Source: Fibrisoma montanum (GTDB lineage: Bacteria; Bacteroidota; Bacteroidia; Cytophagales; Spirosomataceae). Taken from it: 64,000 bases of DNA. The notes under the pieces were generated by a model, which saw nothing but the letters and a program-made list of their open reading frames with translations, was not told the origin of the DNA and did not search any database. Location of the stretch: assembly GCF_003583365.1 (NCBI RefSeq), contig NZ_QXED01000003.1:496001-560000 (forward strand). The letters run 5' to 3'. Both the position numbers and the translations under genes were made by a program. Shown piece by piece: positions 10,305-18,272 of this stretch (positions are counted from its first letter, which is position 1; every line of letters begins with the position of its first letter).

Positions 10305-12569
10305 ATGAAACCTGCAAAAAACTCCGTCAATCGACGCTCGTTTCTGAAAGCCTCGGCCCTGGCGGGTGGAGGATTGCTGCTGAATTTCAGCTGGTTGGCG
10401 AAAGCACAGGCGGCCGACAAAGCGGAGATCCTGAACCTGCCTCCTCAATGGACTGAAATCAACGGCTATATTCAGATTACGCCCGACAACGTGGTCAAAC
10501 TCATCTGTCCCAATCCCGAATTCGGCCAGAACGTCATGACGTCGCTCCCGATGATTGTCGCCGAGGAACTGGACGTCGACTGGAAGAACATAGTCGTCGA
10601 AATGGGGCCACACGACAATGTGAAACTTGGACCCCAGTTTTCAGGGGGTAGTCAATCGGTCCGGATGTACTGGAAACCCCTCCGCGAAGCCGGGGCAGCC
10701 GCCCGGCAGATGCTGCGCCAGGCAGCAGCCGAAACGTGGGGTGTGCCAGTCGATGAGGTGACGACCAAAGCGGGTGTCCTGCAGCATTCGGGCGGAAAGT
10801 CAGCGAAGTACGGCGACATGGCCAGTAAAGCCGCTACCCTCGCCGTGCCGAAAGGCATGACCCTGAAAGCCCCAAAAGACTTTGCCATTGTCAGACAGTC
10901 GAAGCGGAATGTTGAAGGCCAGAAAATAGTAACCGGCCAACCGCTGTTCGGGCTGGATTACCGGGCCGACGGGATGTTGATAGCCATGATTCAGCACCCG
11001 CCCGCCTTCGGCATGAAGCTGAAATCGTTCGATGCGTCGCAAGCCCTCAAGATGCCGGGCATCCGGGACGTGTTCAGTCTGAAATTATACGAAGACGGTT
11101 TCGAGCAGGGCGGTTTTGATACCCGCACGTTCAACGAGTTGCTGGTTGTGGTGGGTAAGACCACCTGGGAGGTCATGAATGCCCGCAAGAAGCTGAAAGT
11201 AGATTGGGAGCCTACGGGCGATACCAAAGATACGCTGATGGGGAGGGGTAGCAAACGGGAGGTTGTTGTTCCGGGCGGGCTTGAAAGTACCAGCAGCCAG
11301 CTTGAAAAAATGGCGGAATGGGCCAAAAAACCGGCTCAGGTCTTACGAAAAGACGGCGACCCCGAAACGGCGTTCAGCAACGCGGCCCAAGTTATCGAAC
11401 GTACCTACACGGCTCCGTTCCTGGCCCACAACTGCATGGAGCCGATGAATTTCTTCGCCCACGTGACGGATGAAAAAGCCCTGCTGGCCGGACCGCTGCA
11501 GGCACCGGGCTGGGCAGAACCGGCGCTGACAAAAATATTGAACCTGCCGGCCGACAAGATTGAGATTCAGATGACGCGGATGGGCGGGGGCTTTGGTCGC
11601 CGGGCGTATACCCATTACATGACGGAAGCGGCTCTGATTTCCAAAAAAGTCAAGGCCCCCATCAAGCTCATCTACACCCGCGAAGATGACATGACCTACG
11701 GCATCTATCGCCCGATGTACACAGCTACGTATCGCGCAGCCCTGGATGCCAACAAAAACCTGATTGCCTTCCACGTGAAAGGGGGCGGCATACCGGAGCA
11801 TCCAATTCACGCCAATCGGTTCCCGGCCGGAGCCGTGGACAACTACCTGGCCGAAGGCTGGGAGATTCCGTCGAATATTACCATCGGCGCTTTCCGGGCA
11901 CCCCGCTCCAACTTCAACGCAGCCGCCGAACAATCGTTTCTGGATGAAGTGGCCGAGGCTATGGGAAAAGACCCCATCAAACTCCGGCTCGATCTGCTGA
12001 AACGGGCCAAAGAAAACCCCGTCGGCAAGAACAATGAATATGACCCCGACCGGTACGCGGGCGTCCTGAAACTGGTACGCGACAAATCGAACTGGAACAG
12101 GGCAGGCGTCGCCACGCCGGGAAATGAAAAGTACAGCCGGGGGGTGGCCGCTTACTTCTGCCATAACTCATATGCCGCCCATGTGGTGGACATGGTCACC
12201 CGCGACGGTCAGCCGTATGTAGAGCGGGTCTTCAGCGCAATGGACTGTGGAATCGTAGTGAACCCCGATGCGGCTACGAACATGGTGCAGGGCGCGGTAG
12301 TCGATGGCATCGGGAACGCGTTGTACGGCGCGCTGACGCACAAAAACGGCGCTGCCGAGCAAAGCAACTTCAACAACTACCGCCTGATTCGCCACAACGA
12401 AGCACCGAAACAGATCGAGGTTCACTTTGTCGAGAATGACATCGACCCGACCGGATTGGGTGAGCCGCCCTTCCCGCCGGTGTTTGGTGCCGTGGCCAAC
12501 GCACTCTACAAATCAACGGGGAAAAGGTTTTACCGACAGCCGTTCGCCGAGCAGCTCATCAAGCTTTAA
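10305..12569 (+). CDS. iorB: Molybdopterin-binding subunit of a molybdenum hydroxylase (isoquinoline 1-oxidoreductase beta type)
   Basis: A 754-residue large catalytic subunit that holds the molybdenum cofactor and hydroxylates an aldehyde or N-heterocycle. It starts with a Tat signal (NRRSFLKASALAGGGLLL), so the folded complex is periplasmic. Seen motifs: RMGGGFGRRAYTHY (cofactor loop), GAFRAPRSNFNA and, near the end, GLGEPPFPPVFGAVANAL with the catalytic Glu. The IorB type is a two-subunit enzyme without an FAD subunit, so electrons would pass to a c-type cytochrome. No such cytochrome or XdhC-like chaperone gene adjoins it. The substrate is unknown. A terminator follows at 12576. Confidence 0.92.
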   Translation: MKPAKNSVNRRSFLKASALAGGGLLLNFSWLAKAQAADKAEILNLPPQWTEINGYIQITPDNVVKLICPNPEFGQNVMTSLPMIVAEELDVDWKNIVVEMGPHDNVKLGPQFSGGSQSVRMYWKPLREAGAAARQMLRQAAAETWGVPVDEVTTKAGVLQHSGGKSAKYGDMASKAATLAVPKGMTLKAPKDFAIVRQSKRNVEGQKIVTGQPLFGLDYRADGMLIAMIQHPPAFGMKLKSFDASQALKMPGIRDVFSLKLYEDGFEQGGFDTRTFNELLVVVGKTTWEVMNARKKLKVDWEPTGDTKDTLMGRGSKREVVVPGGLESTSSQLEKMAEWAKKPAQVLRKDGDPETAFSNAAQVIERTYTAPFLAHNCMEPMNFFAHVTDEKALLAGPLQAPGWAEPALTKILNLPADKIEIQMTRMGGGFGRRAYTHYMTEAALISKKVKAPIKLIYTREDDMTYGIYRPMYTATYRAALDANKNLIAFHVKGGGIPEHPIHANRFPAGAVDNYLAEGWEIPSNITIGAFRAPRSNFNAAAEQSFLDEVAEAMGKDPIKLRLDLLKRAKENPVGKNNEYDPDRYAGVLKLVRDKSNWNRAGVATPGNEKYSRGVAAYFCHNSYAAHVVDMVTRDGQPYVERVFSAMDCGIVVNPDAATNMVQGAVVDGIGNALYGALTHKNGAAEQSNFNNYRLIRHNEAPKQIEVHFVENDIDPTGLGEPPFPPVFGAVANALYKSTGKRFYRQPFAEQLIKL

Positions 12570-12575
12570 AACAGC

Positions 12576-12606
12576 AAAGCCAGACTTCATCCGAAGGTCT
12601 GGCTTT
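12576..12606 (+). terminator. Rho-independent terminator after iorAB
   Basis: AAAGCCAGAC (12576-12585) pairs with GTCTGGCTTT (12597-12606), and the loop side adds TTC/GAA. The stem runs into TTTTTCA, giving a good intrinsic terminator 6 bases after the iorB stop. Confidence 0.85.
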
Positions 12607-13116
12607 TTCATTTTTCAGACAAGTTGCAAAGGGCTGTCCGGGATTCATCAGGCAGCCCTTGTGGTAGGGTGTTCCCATTATGCAACGAAGTTTAAGTCAA
12701 CAGGGTTCGTAAATTTCTTTACAGTGCGGCAATACATTTTTACCGGTTAGATTGCCGCAATCAAGTTGCGTATATTTGAGAGCTAGTGGCAACCCTAAAA
12801 CCTCAGTCATTATGTCAACTATGTTAGCCAAAAATAGGGTAAAAGCATCTTGCCTATACGAAGGGCATGCCACAAACATCGGTTTGCTGCTATGCCGGCA
12901 GACAAAACGCAGCATCAGCATCTTGCTCGCTTATCGGCAGCCGAAACTGCTGCCGAGCGCAGATAAACAACTGAATCTATTTTGTACATTGATTTTTCAA
13001 TCGGCCTCAGTTCCGGGCTAACAAATATAAGATCCCGGCACAGCAGCAAGCCGTTAACCGTTAGGCTTAAACACCACTCAAAAAGGCAAAACAGACAAGC
13101 TATAGGCATAACAACA
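12607..13116. other. Intergenic region and left edge of the AT-rich island
   Basis: About 500 bases without a convincing gene. It holds a GCGGCAAT/ATTGCCGC hairpin (about 12726-12759). From about 12960 it becomes AT-rich and leads into the candidate attC-like junction at 13016-13066. The small open frames here (for example 12752-13021) have no recognisable features. Confidence 0.45.
13016..13066 (+). repeat. Candidate left attC-like junction
   Basis: GGCTAAC at 13016-13022 faces GTTAGGC at 13060-13066; the latter fits the integron core G^TTRRRY. The segment just before it, CAAGCCGTTAACCGTTAG, matches the right end of the element at 13683-13816 (CAAGCCGAAAACCGTTAG) apart from two bases. The long inner part of the later elements is missing. 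It marks the start of the cassette that carries the DHFR-like gene. Inference. Confidence 0.5.
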
Positions 13117-13653
13117 ATGCGAAAATTATCACTTTTCATTGCAACAAGTTTAGACGGCTACATTGCTAAACCAAATGACGACCTAAGTTTTCTAAAATCA
13201 GTTGAAAAAGAAGGGGAAGACTATGGTTATGCAGACTTCATGGCAACCATTGACACCTTAATTATCGGCAGAAAAACCTATGATTATGTGCTTAAAGAAA
13301 TTGGTTCTTCTCATTATGACAACGGTCAGAGAGATGTGTATATCATAACAAGAAGTAAAAGGCCGAGTGTAGGCAAGACAACTTTTTATACAGGAAACTT
13401 GACCGAACTAGTTCGACGACTTAAATCCGAGAGTGGAAAAAACATTTATTGTGACGGTGGAGCGGAGATAATAAATGAACTATTAAAGAATGACCTTATT
13501 GATGAATTTATTATTTCAGTTATTCCTATATTGCTTGGTGACGGGACAAGACTTTTCAAAGATGGCAGACCTGAACAACAACTTGAACTTTTGAACGTCA
13601 AAACATTCGACACGGGACTAACACAACTGCATTACAAACGTGCAAAAAAATGA
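13117..13653 (+). CDS. Dihydrofolate reductase family protein (RibD C-terminal-like)
   Basis: The ATG at 13117 gives a 178-residue protein beginning MRKLSLFIATSLDGYIAKPNDDLSFL, the classic start of the YyaP/RibD-C DHFR-fold group. It also has TLIIGRKTYDYVLK, YCDGGAEIINELLKNDLIDEFIISVIPILLGDGTRLF. The usual role is reduction of a pterin-, flavin- or similar substrate with NADPH; the in vivo substrate is generally unknown, and resistance to antifolates is possible. Base composition is much more AT-rich than the iorAB genes. It forms one cassette with the attC-like element at 13683-13816. Confidence 0.88.
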   Translation: MRKLSLFIATSLDGYIAKPNDDLSFLKSVEKEGEDYGYADFMATIDTLIIGRKTYDYVLKEIGSSHYDNGQRDVYIITRSKRPSVGKTTFYTGNLTELVRRLKSESGKNIYCDGGAEIINELLKNDLIDEFIISVIPILLGDGTRLFKDGRPEQQLELLNVKTFDTGLTQLHYKRAKK

Positions 13654-13682
13654 CCGAAGTAACAACGGACAAAAAGCTCGAA

Positions 13683-13816
13683 CCGCTAACAAGGTATTGC
13701 CAAAAGCGGGACTGAAGTGCTTCTATAAAACATTTGTGCAAGATTCAACGGTAGTAATTCTATTGAACTTTTGTACTAAGAATCCGCCACATCGCCAAGC
13801 CGAAAACCGTTAGTGG
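13683..13816 (+). repeat. attC-like element 1
   Basis: A 134-bp element starting CCGCTAACAAGGTATTGCC and ending AACCGTTAGTGG. It shares a collinear inside with the element at 14725-14857: GGTATTGCCAAAAGCG and, 38 bases after its first base, CATTTGTGCAAGATTCAAC (13731-13749). The ends CGCTAAC and GTTAGTG resemble the R'' and R' core sites of integron attC but do not match the strict RYYYAAC/GTTRRRY consensus. It lies directly downstream of one gene and upstream of the next. Confidence 0.7.
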
Positions 13817-13862
13817 TAACCTTAGACAGACACCACGAAATCAGATAAAACAAGAAAAGAAT

Positions 13863-14240
13863 ATGGACTCAATTTCACCAAACATTTTTGTAACTGACAT
13901 TAAACAGACAATTGACTTCTACAAACAATTAGGCTTTGACGTTATTGCGACAGTTCCCGAGCAAGGCAATATTGTTTGGGCTATGATGACTTGTGGAAAG
14001 GTAACTTTTTTGTTTCAAGCCTTTGAAAGTTTGGGCAACGACTTGCCAATGATTTCAAGACAAAACGGAGGTTCTTTGCTTTTGTATATTCAGACTACTG
14101 AAGTCAGAAAATTCTTTGACGACGTCAAAGACAAAGTAAAAGTGGTTAAAGGACTTGAAAAAACATTTTACGGTGCGACCGAATTTTCTATTGAAGATAA
14201 CAATGGCTATTTACTAACTTTTGCTGAAGATGAAAAGTAA
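13863..14240 (+). CDS. VOC family (glyoxalase/bleomycin-resistance fold) protein
   Basis: A 125-residue single-domain VOC protein: ISPNIFVTDIKQTIDFYKQLGFDVIATVPEQGNIVWAMM, then LLLYIQTTEVRKFFDDV and YGATEFSIEDNNGYLLTFAED. This betaalphabetabetabeta pair fold is used by metal-dependent isomerases and dioxygenases and by antibiotic-binding proteins. The last strand ends in F-AED, where the metal-binding Glu often sits, but the full ligand set is not clear. The gene is AT-rich. Its stop overlaps the start of the next gene by 11 bases, so both are translated together inside the same cassette. Confidence 0.85.
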   Translation: MDSISPNIFVTDIKQTIDFYKQLGFDVIATVPEQGNIVWAMMTCGKVTFLFQAFESLGNDLPMISRQNGGSLLLYIQTTEVRKFFDDVKDKVKVVKGLEKTFYGATEFSIEDNNGYLLTFAEDEK

Positions 14241-14715
14241 GACAAACATAAAACTTCCGCTGACAGACGTTGAAAAAGCAAATTTGAGAAAGAACAAAAT
14301 CAAAATTGCAAGCGTCCTTGACTTTGCAACTGACGAATTGGAAGTTTTGCTTAACGCTACACCCGAACGAGCAAAAGAAATTCATGCGTTAGCAGAATTT
14401 CAAACCGTCCCTTCAGTCGGAATAAAATTCGCCGAAGACCTTGTGTTTTTAGGTTACTATTCACTAAACGAACTAAAAAACAAAGACGGAGCAAGACTGA
14501 CAGACGAATACGAACTAAAAAAAGGTTTTTGGACAGACCCTTGCGTTGAAGACCAGTTTCGATTAGTCGTAAATTATGCAAACACAAACGACACGAAAAC
14601 AACGTGGTGGAACTTTACCGAAGAACGAAAAAAGTTTCGCGCTAAACATGGGTATCCAGCAAGCAGACCTCAAAAAGCGTGGTTTGAAACATTAGAACAC
14701 GAACGAAAAGACTAA
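14230..14715 (+). CDS. Helix-hairpin-helix protein of the Cdd1/pathogenicity-locus type
   Basis: The ATG at 14230 overlaps the VOC stop and gives a 161-residue protein. The middle has a helix-hairpin-helix-like stretch (AEFQTVPSVGIKFAEDLVFLGYYSLNELKNKDGARLTDEYE), then a conserved DPCVEDQFRLVVNYA and a C-terminal TTWWNFTEERKKFRAKHGYP. These are hallmarks of the small Cdd1 family, whose biochemical role is not established; the HhH fold suggests DNA binding. The composition is AT-rich like the VOC gene. The stop is followed within 10 bases by the attC-like element 2. Confidence 0.8.
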   Translation: MKSKTNIKLPLTDVEKANLRKNKIKIASVLDFATDELEVLLNATPERAKEIHALAEFQTVPSVGIKFAEDLVFLGYYSLNELKNKDGARLTDEYELKKGFWTDPCVEDQFRLVVNYANTNDTKTTWWNFTEERKKFRAKHGYPASRPQKAWFETLEHERKD

Positions 14716-14724
14716 AATAGGCAG

Positions 14725-14857
14725 CCACTAACCAGGTATTGCCAAAAGCGAGGCTGAATGGCTTCGATTGAACATTTGTGCAAGATTCAACATTCGTTCT
14801 TCGATTGAAATTTTGAGCTCAAAATTCACGCCTTCGGCCATACCAAGCCGTTGGTGG
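14725..14857 (+). repeat. attC-like element 2
   Basis: A 133-bp element with nested imperfect inverted repeats: CCACTAAC (14725-14732) with GTTGGTGG (14850-14857), and GGTATTGCC (14735-14743) with GGCCATACC (about 14836-14844). The spacer between inner and outer arms is 2 bases on the left and 5 on the right, an asymmetry typical of integron attC sites. Its CCACTAAC is the exact complement of GTTAGTGG at 13809-13816, the left border of the same cassette. Confidence 0.75.
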
Positions 14858-14916
14858 CGATTTTGAGCGAGGTATTTTAACATAAGTACACTATTGCCTG
14901 ACTTTTCGTTAATTAC

Positions 14917-15753
14917 ATGAAGTATTTCATAGTAGTCTTTATACTTCTTACTTCACAGGCGTCAGCCCAAATACCAAAGTTATATAATCATATCGCCAAT
15001 GATGTGCATTCGATATACTCCCGGGTACTACATCAAGACCGCCAGATATACATCAATGTTCCAAAACTCGATTCTGCAGATGTAAACAAGTCATTGCCCG
15101 TGTTGTATTTGTTAGATGGAGAGAATCATTTTCACATCCTTTCTGCTTATATAGAATATTTAAGGCATTGGAAGATTATTCCTCCAATACTAGTAGTAGG
15201 CATTGTTAGTGTGGACCGAATAAAAGACCTCACGCCTATTAATAGTTTAATAAACTTTGACGGTGAAGTCTCTTCTAACTATAAGACATCCGGTGGCAAT
15301 GAGCAGTTTTTAAACTTCATTCAACAGGAGTTGATTCCTTACATAGAGGCTAATTATAAAACAAGTCCTTTCAAAATATTTGCCGGACATTCATTCGGTG
15401 GTCTTACTGCTATCAATTGCATGCTTACGCGCCCTGATATGTTTAGTGCCTATATAGCCATAAGTCCTTCACTATGGTTTGGCAATAAATATATTTTACG
15501 ATTGGCAGGACAAAAACTACCCAATCTAGCCATGACGAATAAAAAACTTTTTTACAGCGTAGGGAACGAAGATGGCACCTTTCGAAATGATTTGTTGAAA
15601 TTTGATAAACTGGTTACCCAGAATAATTCAAAAACATTTAAACACCAGTATAAATATTACCCTAATGAAGACCACATGACAGAACCAATTCCTGCCTATT
15701 ACGATGCGCTACGATTTGTTTACAAGAATTGGACAAACGATGACACAAAGTGA
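14917..15753 (+). CDS. Secreted alpha/beta-hydrolase esterase (IroE/Fes-like)
   Basis: A 278-residue hydrolase with a signal peptide (MKYFIVVFILLTSQASAQ). The domain is of the putative-esterase type: LPVLYLLDGENHFH, then the nucleophile elbow FAGHSFGGLTA, and late YPNEDHMTEP with the likely catalytic His. Relatives cleave ester bonds in siderophores or other small esters in the periplasm. The gene is AT-rich and begins shortly after the right border of attC-like element 2, so it may be a third, now truncated, cassette: GCCATCAAC at 15793-15801 is one base away from the complement of its left border. Confidence 0.85.
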   Translation: MKYFIVVFILLTSQASAQIPKLYNHIANDVHSIYSRVLHQDRQIYINVPKLDSADVNKSLPVLYLLDGENHFHILSAYIEYLRHWKIIPPILVVGIVSVDRIKDLTPINSLINFDGEVSSNYKTSGGNEQFLNFIQQELIPYIEANYKTSPFKIFAGHSFGGLTAINCMLTRPDMFSAYIAISPSLWFGNKYILRLAGQKLPNLAMTNKKLFYSVGNEDGTFRNDLLKFDKLVTQNNSKTFKHQYKYYPNEDHMTEPIPAYYDALRFVYKNWTNDDTK

Positions 15754-15871
15754 TACAACTGCAATGGACTGAAATTAAAATACTAAAAAATGGCCATCAA
15801 CATGAATAGTTAAGCAAGTGTGGTAGAAAGACACAAATTCGGCGGAAGAAAATCACTTCATCACCTAAGCT

Positions 15872-16633
15872 ATGCAAACTACTAAGAACACAATTCTAAT
15901 TACCGGAGGCAGCTCAGGTATTGGCCTGGCGATGGCCGAAACGTTTATCAAGGCCGGCAATGAAGTGCTTATCTGTGGCCGACGGGAAAGTAAACTGGCT
16001 GAAGCAAAGCGCAACCATCCGCAACTCCACACCCGCGTCTGCGATGTTGCAAAAAAGGCCGAGCGGGAAGAACTCTTTCAATGGGCAACTTCCGAGTTTC
16101 CCCACATCAATATGCTCGTCAACAACGCGGGCATTCAGAAAGAAGTTAACTTTTTGACGGGCGCTCCCGAGTTATACGAGGACGAGGGCGAAATCGAAAC
16201 GAATCTGACCGCCAGCATTCATCTTGCTGCTCTTTTCATTCCGCACTTCCTGCAGCAGAAAACCGAATGCGCCATCGTCAACATCACATCGGGTCTGGCT
16301 TTCATCCCGCTGAAAATTGTACCGGTCTACTGTGCTACCAAAGCGGCCCTTCATTCGTTTTCGATTTCGCTGCGGTCGCAATTAGCCGAGACCAATGTTC
16401 GCGTTTTTGAAATAGCCCCACCGATTGTTAAAACGGAACTCCACCGGGAAGCGAAAGCCCGCAAGCAGGCCGAGCGCGGAATACCGGCCTCAGACGTAGC
16501 GGAAGCAGCTCTGAAAGCGTTGAAAAACAACAACTACGAAGCGATCGTTGGTCAGGCGAAGTCATTGAAAGGCGCATCGCGGATTGCACCCGGCTTTTTC
16601 CATAAACTGCTCAACAAAGTAGCGGCCGGATAA
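15872..16633 (+). CDS. Short-chain dehydrogenase/reductase (DltE-like)
   Basis: A 253-residue SDR: ILITGGSSGIGLAMAE (TGxxxGxG cofactor loop), NMLVNNAGIQ, then INITSGLAFIPL and the catalytic YCATKAALHSFS (Tyr and Lys). It oxidises or reduces an unknown alcohol or ketone with NAD(P) in the cytoplasm. The close match to DltE-like SDRs is in family only; no teichoic acid genes are near. Base composition returns to the GC-rich host level here, which places the right edge of the AT-rich island between 15753 and 15872. A strong terminator follows. Confidence 0.9.
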   Translation: MQTTKNTILITGGSSGIGLAMAETFIKAGNEVLICGRRESKLAEAKRNHPQLHTRVCDVAKKAEREELFQWATSEFPHINMLVNNAGIQKEVNFLTGAPELYEDEGEIETNLTASIHLAALFIPHFLQQKTECAIVNITSGLAFIPLKIVPVYCATKAALHSFSISLRSQLAETNVRVFEIAPPIVKTELHREAKARKQAERGIPASDVAEAALKALKNNNYEAIVGQAKSLKGASRIAPGFFHKLLNKVAAG

Positions 16634-16710
16634 CGTAAGAAGATTGGACACAAAATATAGTTGCCCTACGTCCTCCTGTTCCGTCAGGGACGACGTACCG
16701 CTACCCGCAA

Positions 16711-16756
16711 AAACGCGATGCCCGCGGCCTCCCAGGAGGCCGCGGGCATCGCGTTT
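16711..16756. terminator. Very strong bidirectional hairpin
   Basis: A perfect 22-bp inverted repeat (16711-16732 and 16735-16756) separated by only two bases, beginning AAACGCGATGCCCGCGG. It lies between convergent genes ending at 16633 and 16775. It ends in A/T tracts on both sides and suits termination in both directions. Confidence 0.85.
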
Positions 16757-16774
16757 ATAACCGTTCAATGCTAA

Positions 16775-18034
16775 CTACCGTGGTCCGCGGGAACCACCCC
16801 GGCCCTGATACGTCGGTCCCTGTTGCTGATCGGGCTGAGCCTGAGGCCCCCCACCCCGCTGCTCGATCCGCTCGGACCGTTGCTCGCGGGGTTGGTTGTA
16901 GTCACCCCGGGGAGCCGACTGCTGCCGCCCTCCCCGGCTCCAGCCCGGAGGATACGACTCCGACCGCTGCGGCTGTGGAGACGACTGGGGTTGCTGCGGC
17001 ACCGGCTGCGCGGGCTGCGGTTCATACCGGGGCGTTTGCCGCTGGCTCCACTCCCGCTCACCCCGCGACTGATACCGTGGCTGGTTAGCCCGCTCGTCCG
17101 TACGCCAATCCCGATTCCCCCGGTTGTCGTTGCCGTATGTGTTCGGCGTGGGAATATTATCCCGGCGGGAATAATCACGTTGGTCGCCGGGAAGCCGGTC
17201 GCCGGGACGCCGGTCAGCAGGGCCACGGTTGGCGTTTCCCCGCCAGGCCGTGTTCCCATCCGGCCGGTAGATGCCGACGGAATTCTGCCGGTACACCGCG
17301 CGGCCCGGCCGATCCAGGTTGTCGATGCGGTAGACCGGTACGCTCCGGCGGGTTACGTATTCGATTTCTTCGCGCCGAGGTCCATAGGCATACGCCCGGT
17401 TATTGACGCGATAGACGTTGTTGATAATCGTTGTATTCTGGTAGATAGTCACCACCCGCGGCCGCGGTACGCAGTAGTTGTACAGTCGCGGACTGGTGAT
17501 GTAGGCCTGCGGCACAAACACCCAGTAATTCGGCGGAATATTGATGTTCACATTAATGTTCACGCCCGGTCCCAGCGGTGCCCAGCCGTAGTAACCTCCA
17601 CCCGACCGCCAGCTCACCCAGGCCGGTCCCCACTCGGTACCCGGCACCCAGGCCCAGCCCCGGTATCGGTCGAAGTACCAGCGGCCGTAGTGAAACGGTG
17701 CCCAGCCCCAGTCGTAATCCGACACCCACGTATTACCGAATTCGGTCACGACCCAATGACCATTGGTGCCGTACGGCTGAAAACCGGCTTCTACGTTCGG
17801 AATCCAGACGGTTCCGTATTCCGGTGTCTGTACCCATTGCCCATGCGGTGAGAGCGCGTCGTAGAAATCACCGGGCTGGTCGTAGGGCTGGCCATAACCG
17901 GGCTGATTATACGATGGCCCATCGTACCCCCTGGGGTCATAGCCCGACTGCGCCAGCGTAGTCGTTGCGCTGATCAGGCCGAGGGCCAGGCTGACCAGTC
18001 CTATCCAGAATTTACCAACAGTTTTCATTGTCAT
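16775..18034 (-). CDS. Secreted Trp/Tyr/Gly-rich protein with YxWGxW-type repeats (DUF6600-like)
   Basis: A 419-residue exported protein (signal: VGKFWIGLVSLALGLISATTTLAQ; start at 18034 or 18028). Residues about 55-190 are dense in W, Y, G and P: GQWVQTPEYGTVWIPN, GHWVVTEFGNTWVSDYDWGWAPFHYGRW, GWAWVPGTEWGPAWVSW. This is the DUF6600/YxWGxW pattern. The last 170 residues are low-complexity and rich in Arg, Gln, Pro and Gly. The role is unknown; the tail suggests an extended, charged surface or matrix-binding segment. No partner gene is obvious. Confidence 0.75.
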   Translation of the reverse strand: MTMKTVGKFWIGLVSLALGLISATTTLAQSGYDPRGYDGPSYNQPGYGQPYDQPGDFYDALSPHGQWVQTPEYGTVWIPNVEAGFQPYGTNGHWVVTEFGNTWVSDYDWGWAPFHYGRWYFDRYRGWAWVPGTEWGPAWVSWRSGGGYYGWAPLGPGVNINVNINIPPNYWVFVPQAYITSPRLYNYCVPRPRVVTIYQNTTIINNVYRVNNRAYAYGPRREEIEYVTRRSVPVYRIDNLDRPGRAVYRQNSVGIYRPDGNTAWRGNANRGPADRRPGDRLPGDQRDYSRRDNIPTPNTYGNDNRGNRDWRTDERANQPRYQSRGEREWSQRQTPRYEPQPAQPVPQQPQSSPQPQRSESYPPGWSRGGRQQSAPRGDYNQPREQRSERIEQRGGGPQAQPDQQQGPTYQGRGGSRGPR

Positions 18035-18272
18035 TGGGGGCTTATAGCGGTTAGACTAATCGGCTGGTGAAAGGTTTAATTGCCCCCCCTGATCGGCTAA
18101 ACTCCCCACCGGGCTTCCTGCGCTGACCTGCTTCGTTCATTGCGTCCATTGGCTATACGGCCTTCATTCACAAGGGCTTATTTGGAATTTCGGGTAAAAA
18201 CCGCTACGTTACCCCTACAAACCCTGGTAGTCCGCAGCAACGGGTCAACCAAACGTACCTCTTTACCAATTT

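Noticed and set aside
12752-13021. A small open frame left of the cassette array
   Set aside because: It has no conserved features and crosses a hairpin and the AT-rich border; an integrase or recombinase was specifically looked for here and not found.
13016-15870. Transposon or insertion sequence as the source of the AT-rich island
   Set aside because: No transposase or recombinase gene, terminal inverted repeats at the island ends, or target duplication was seen.
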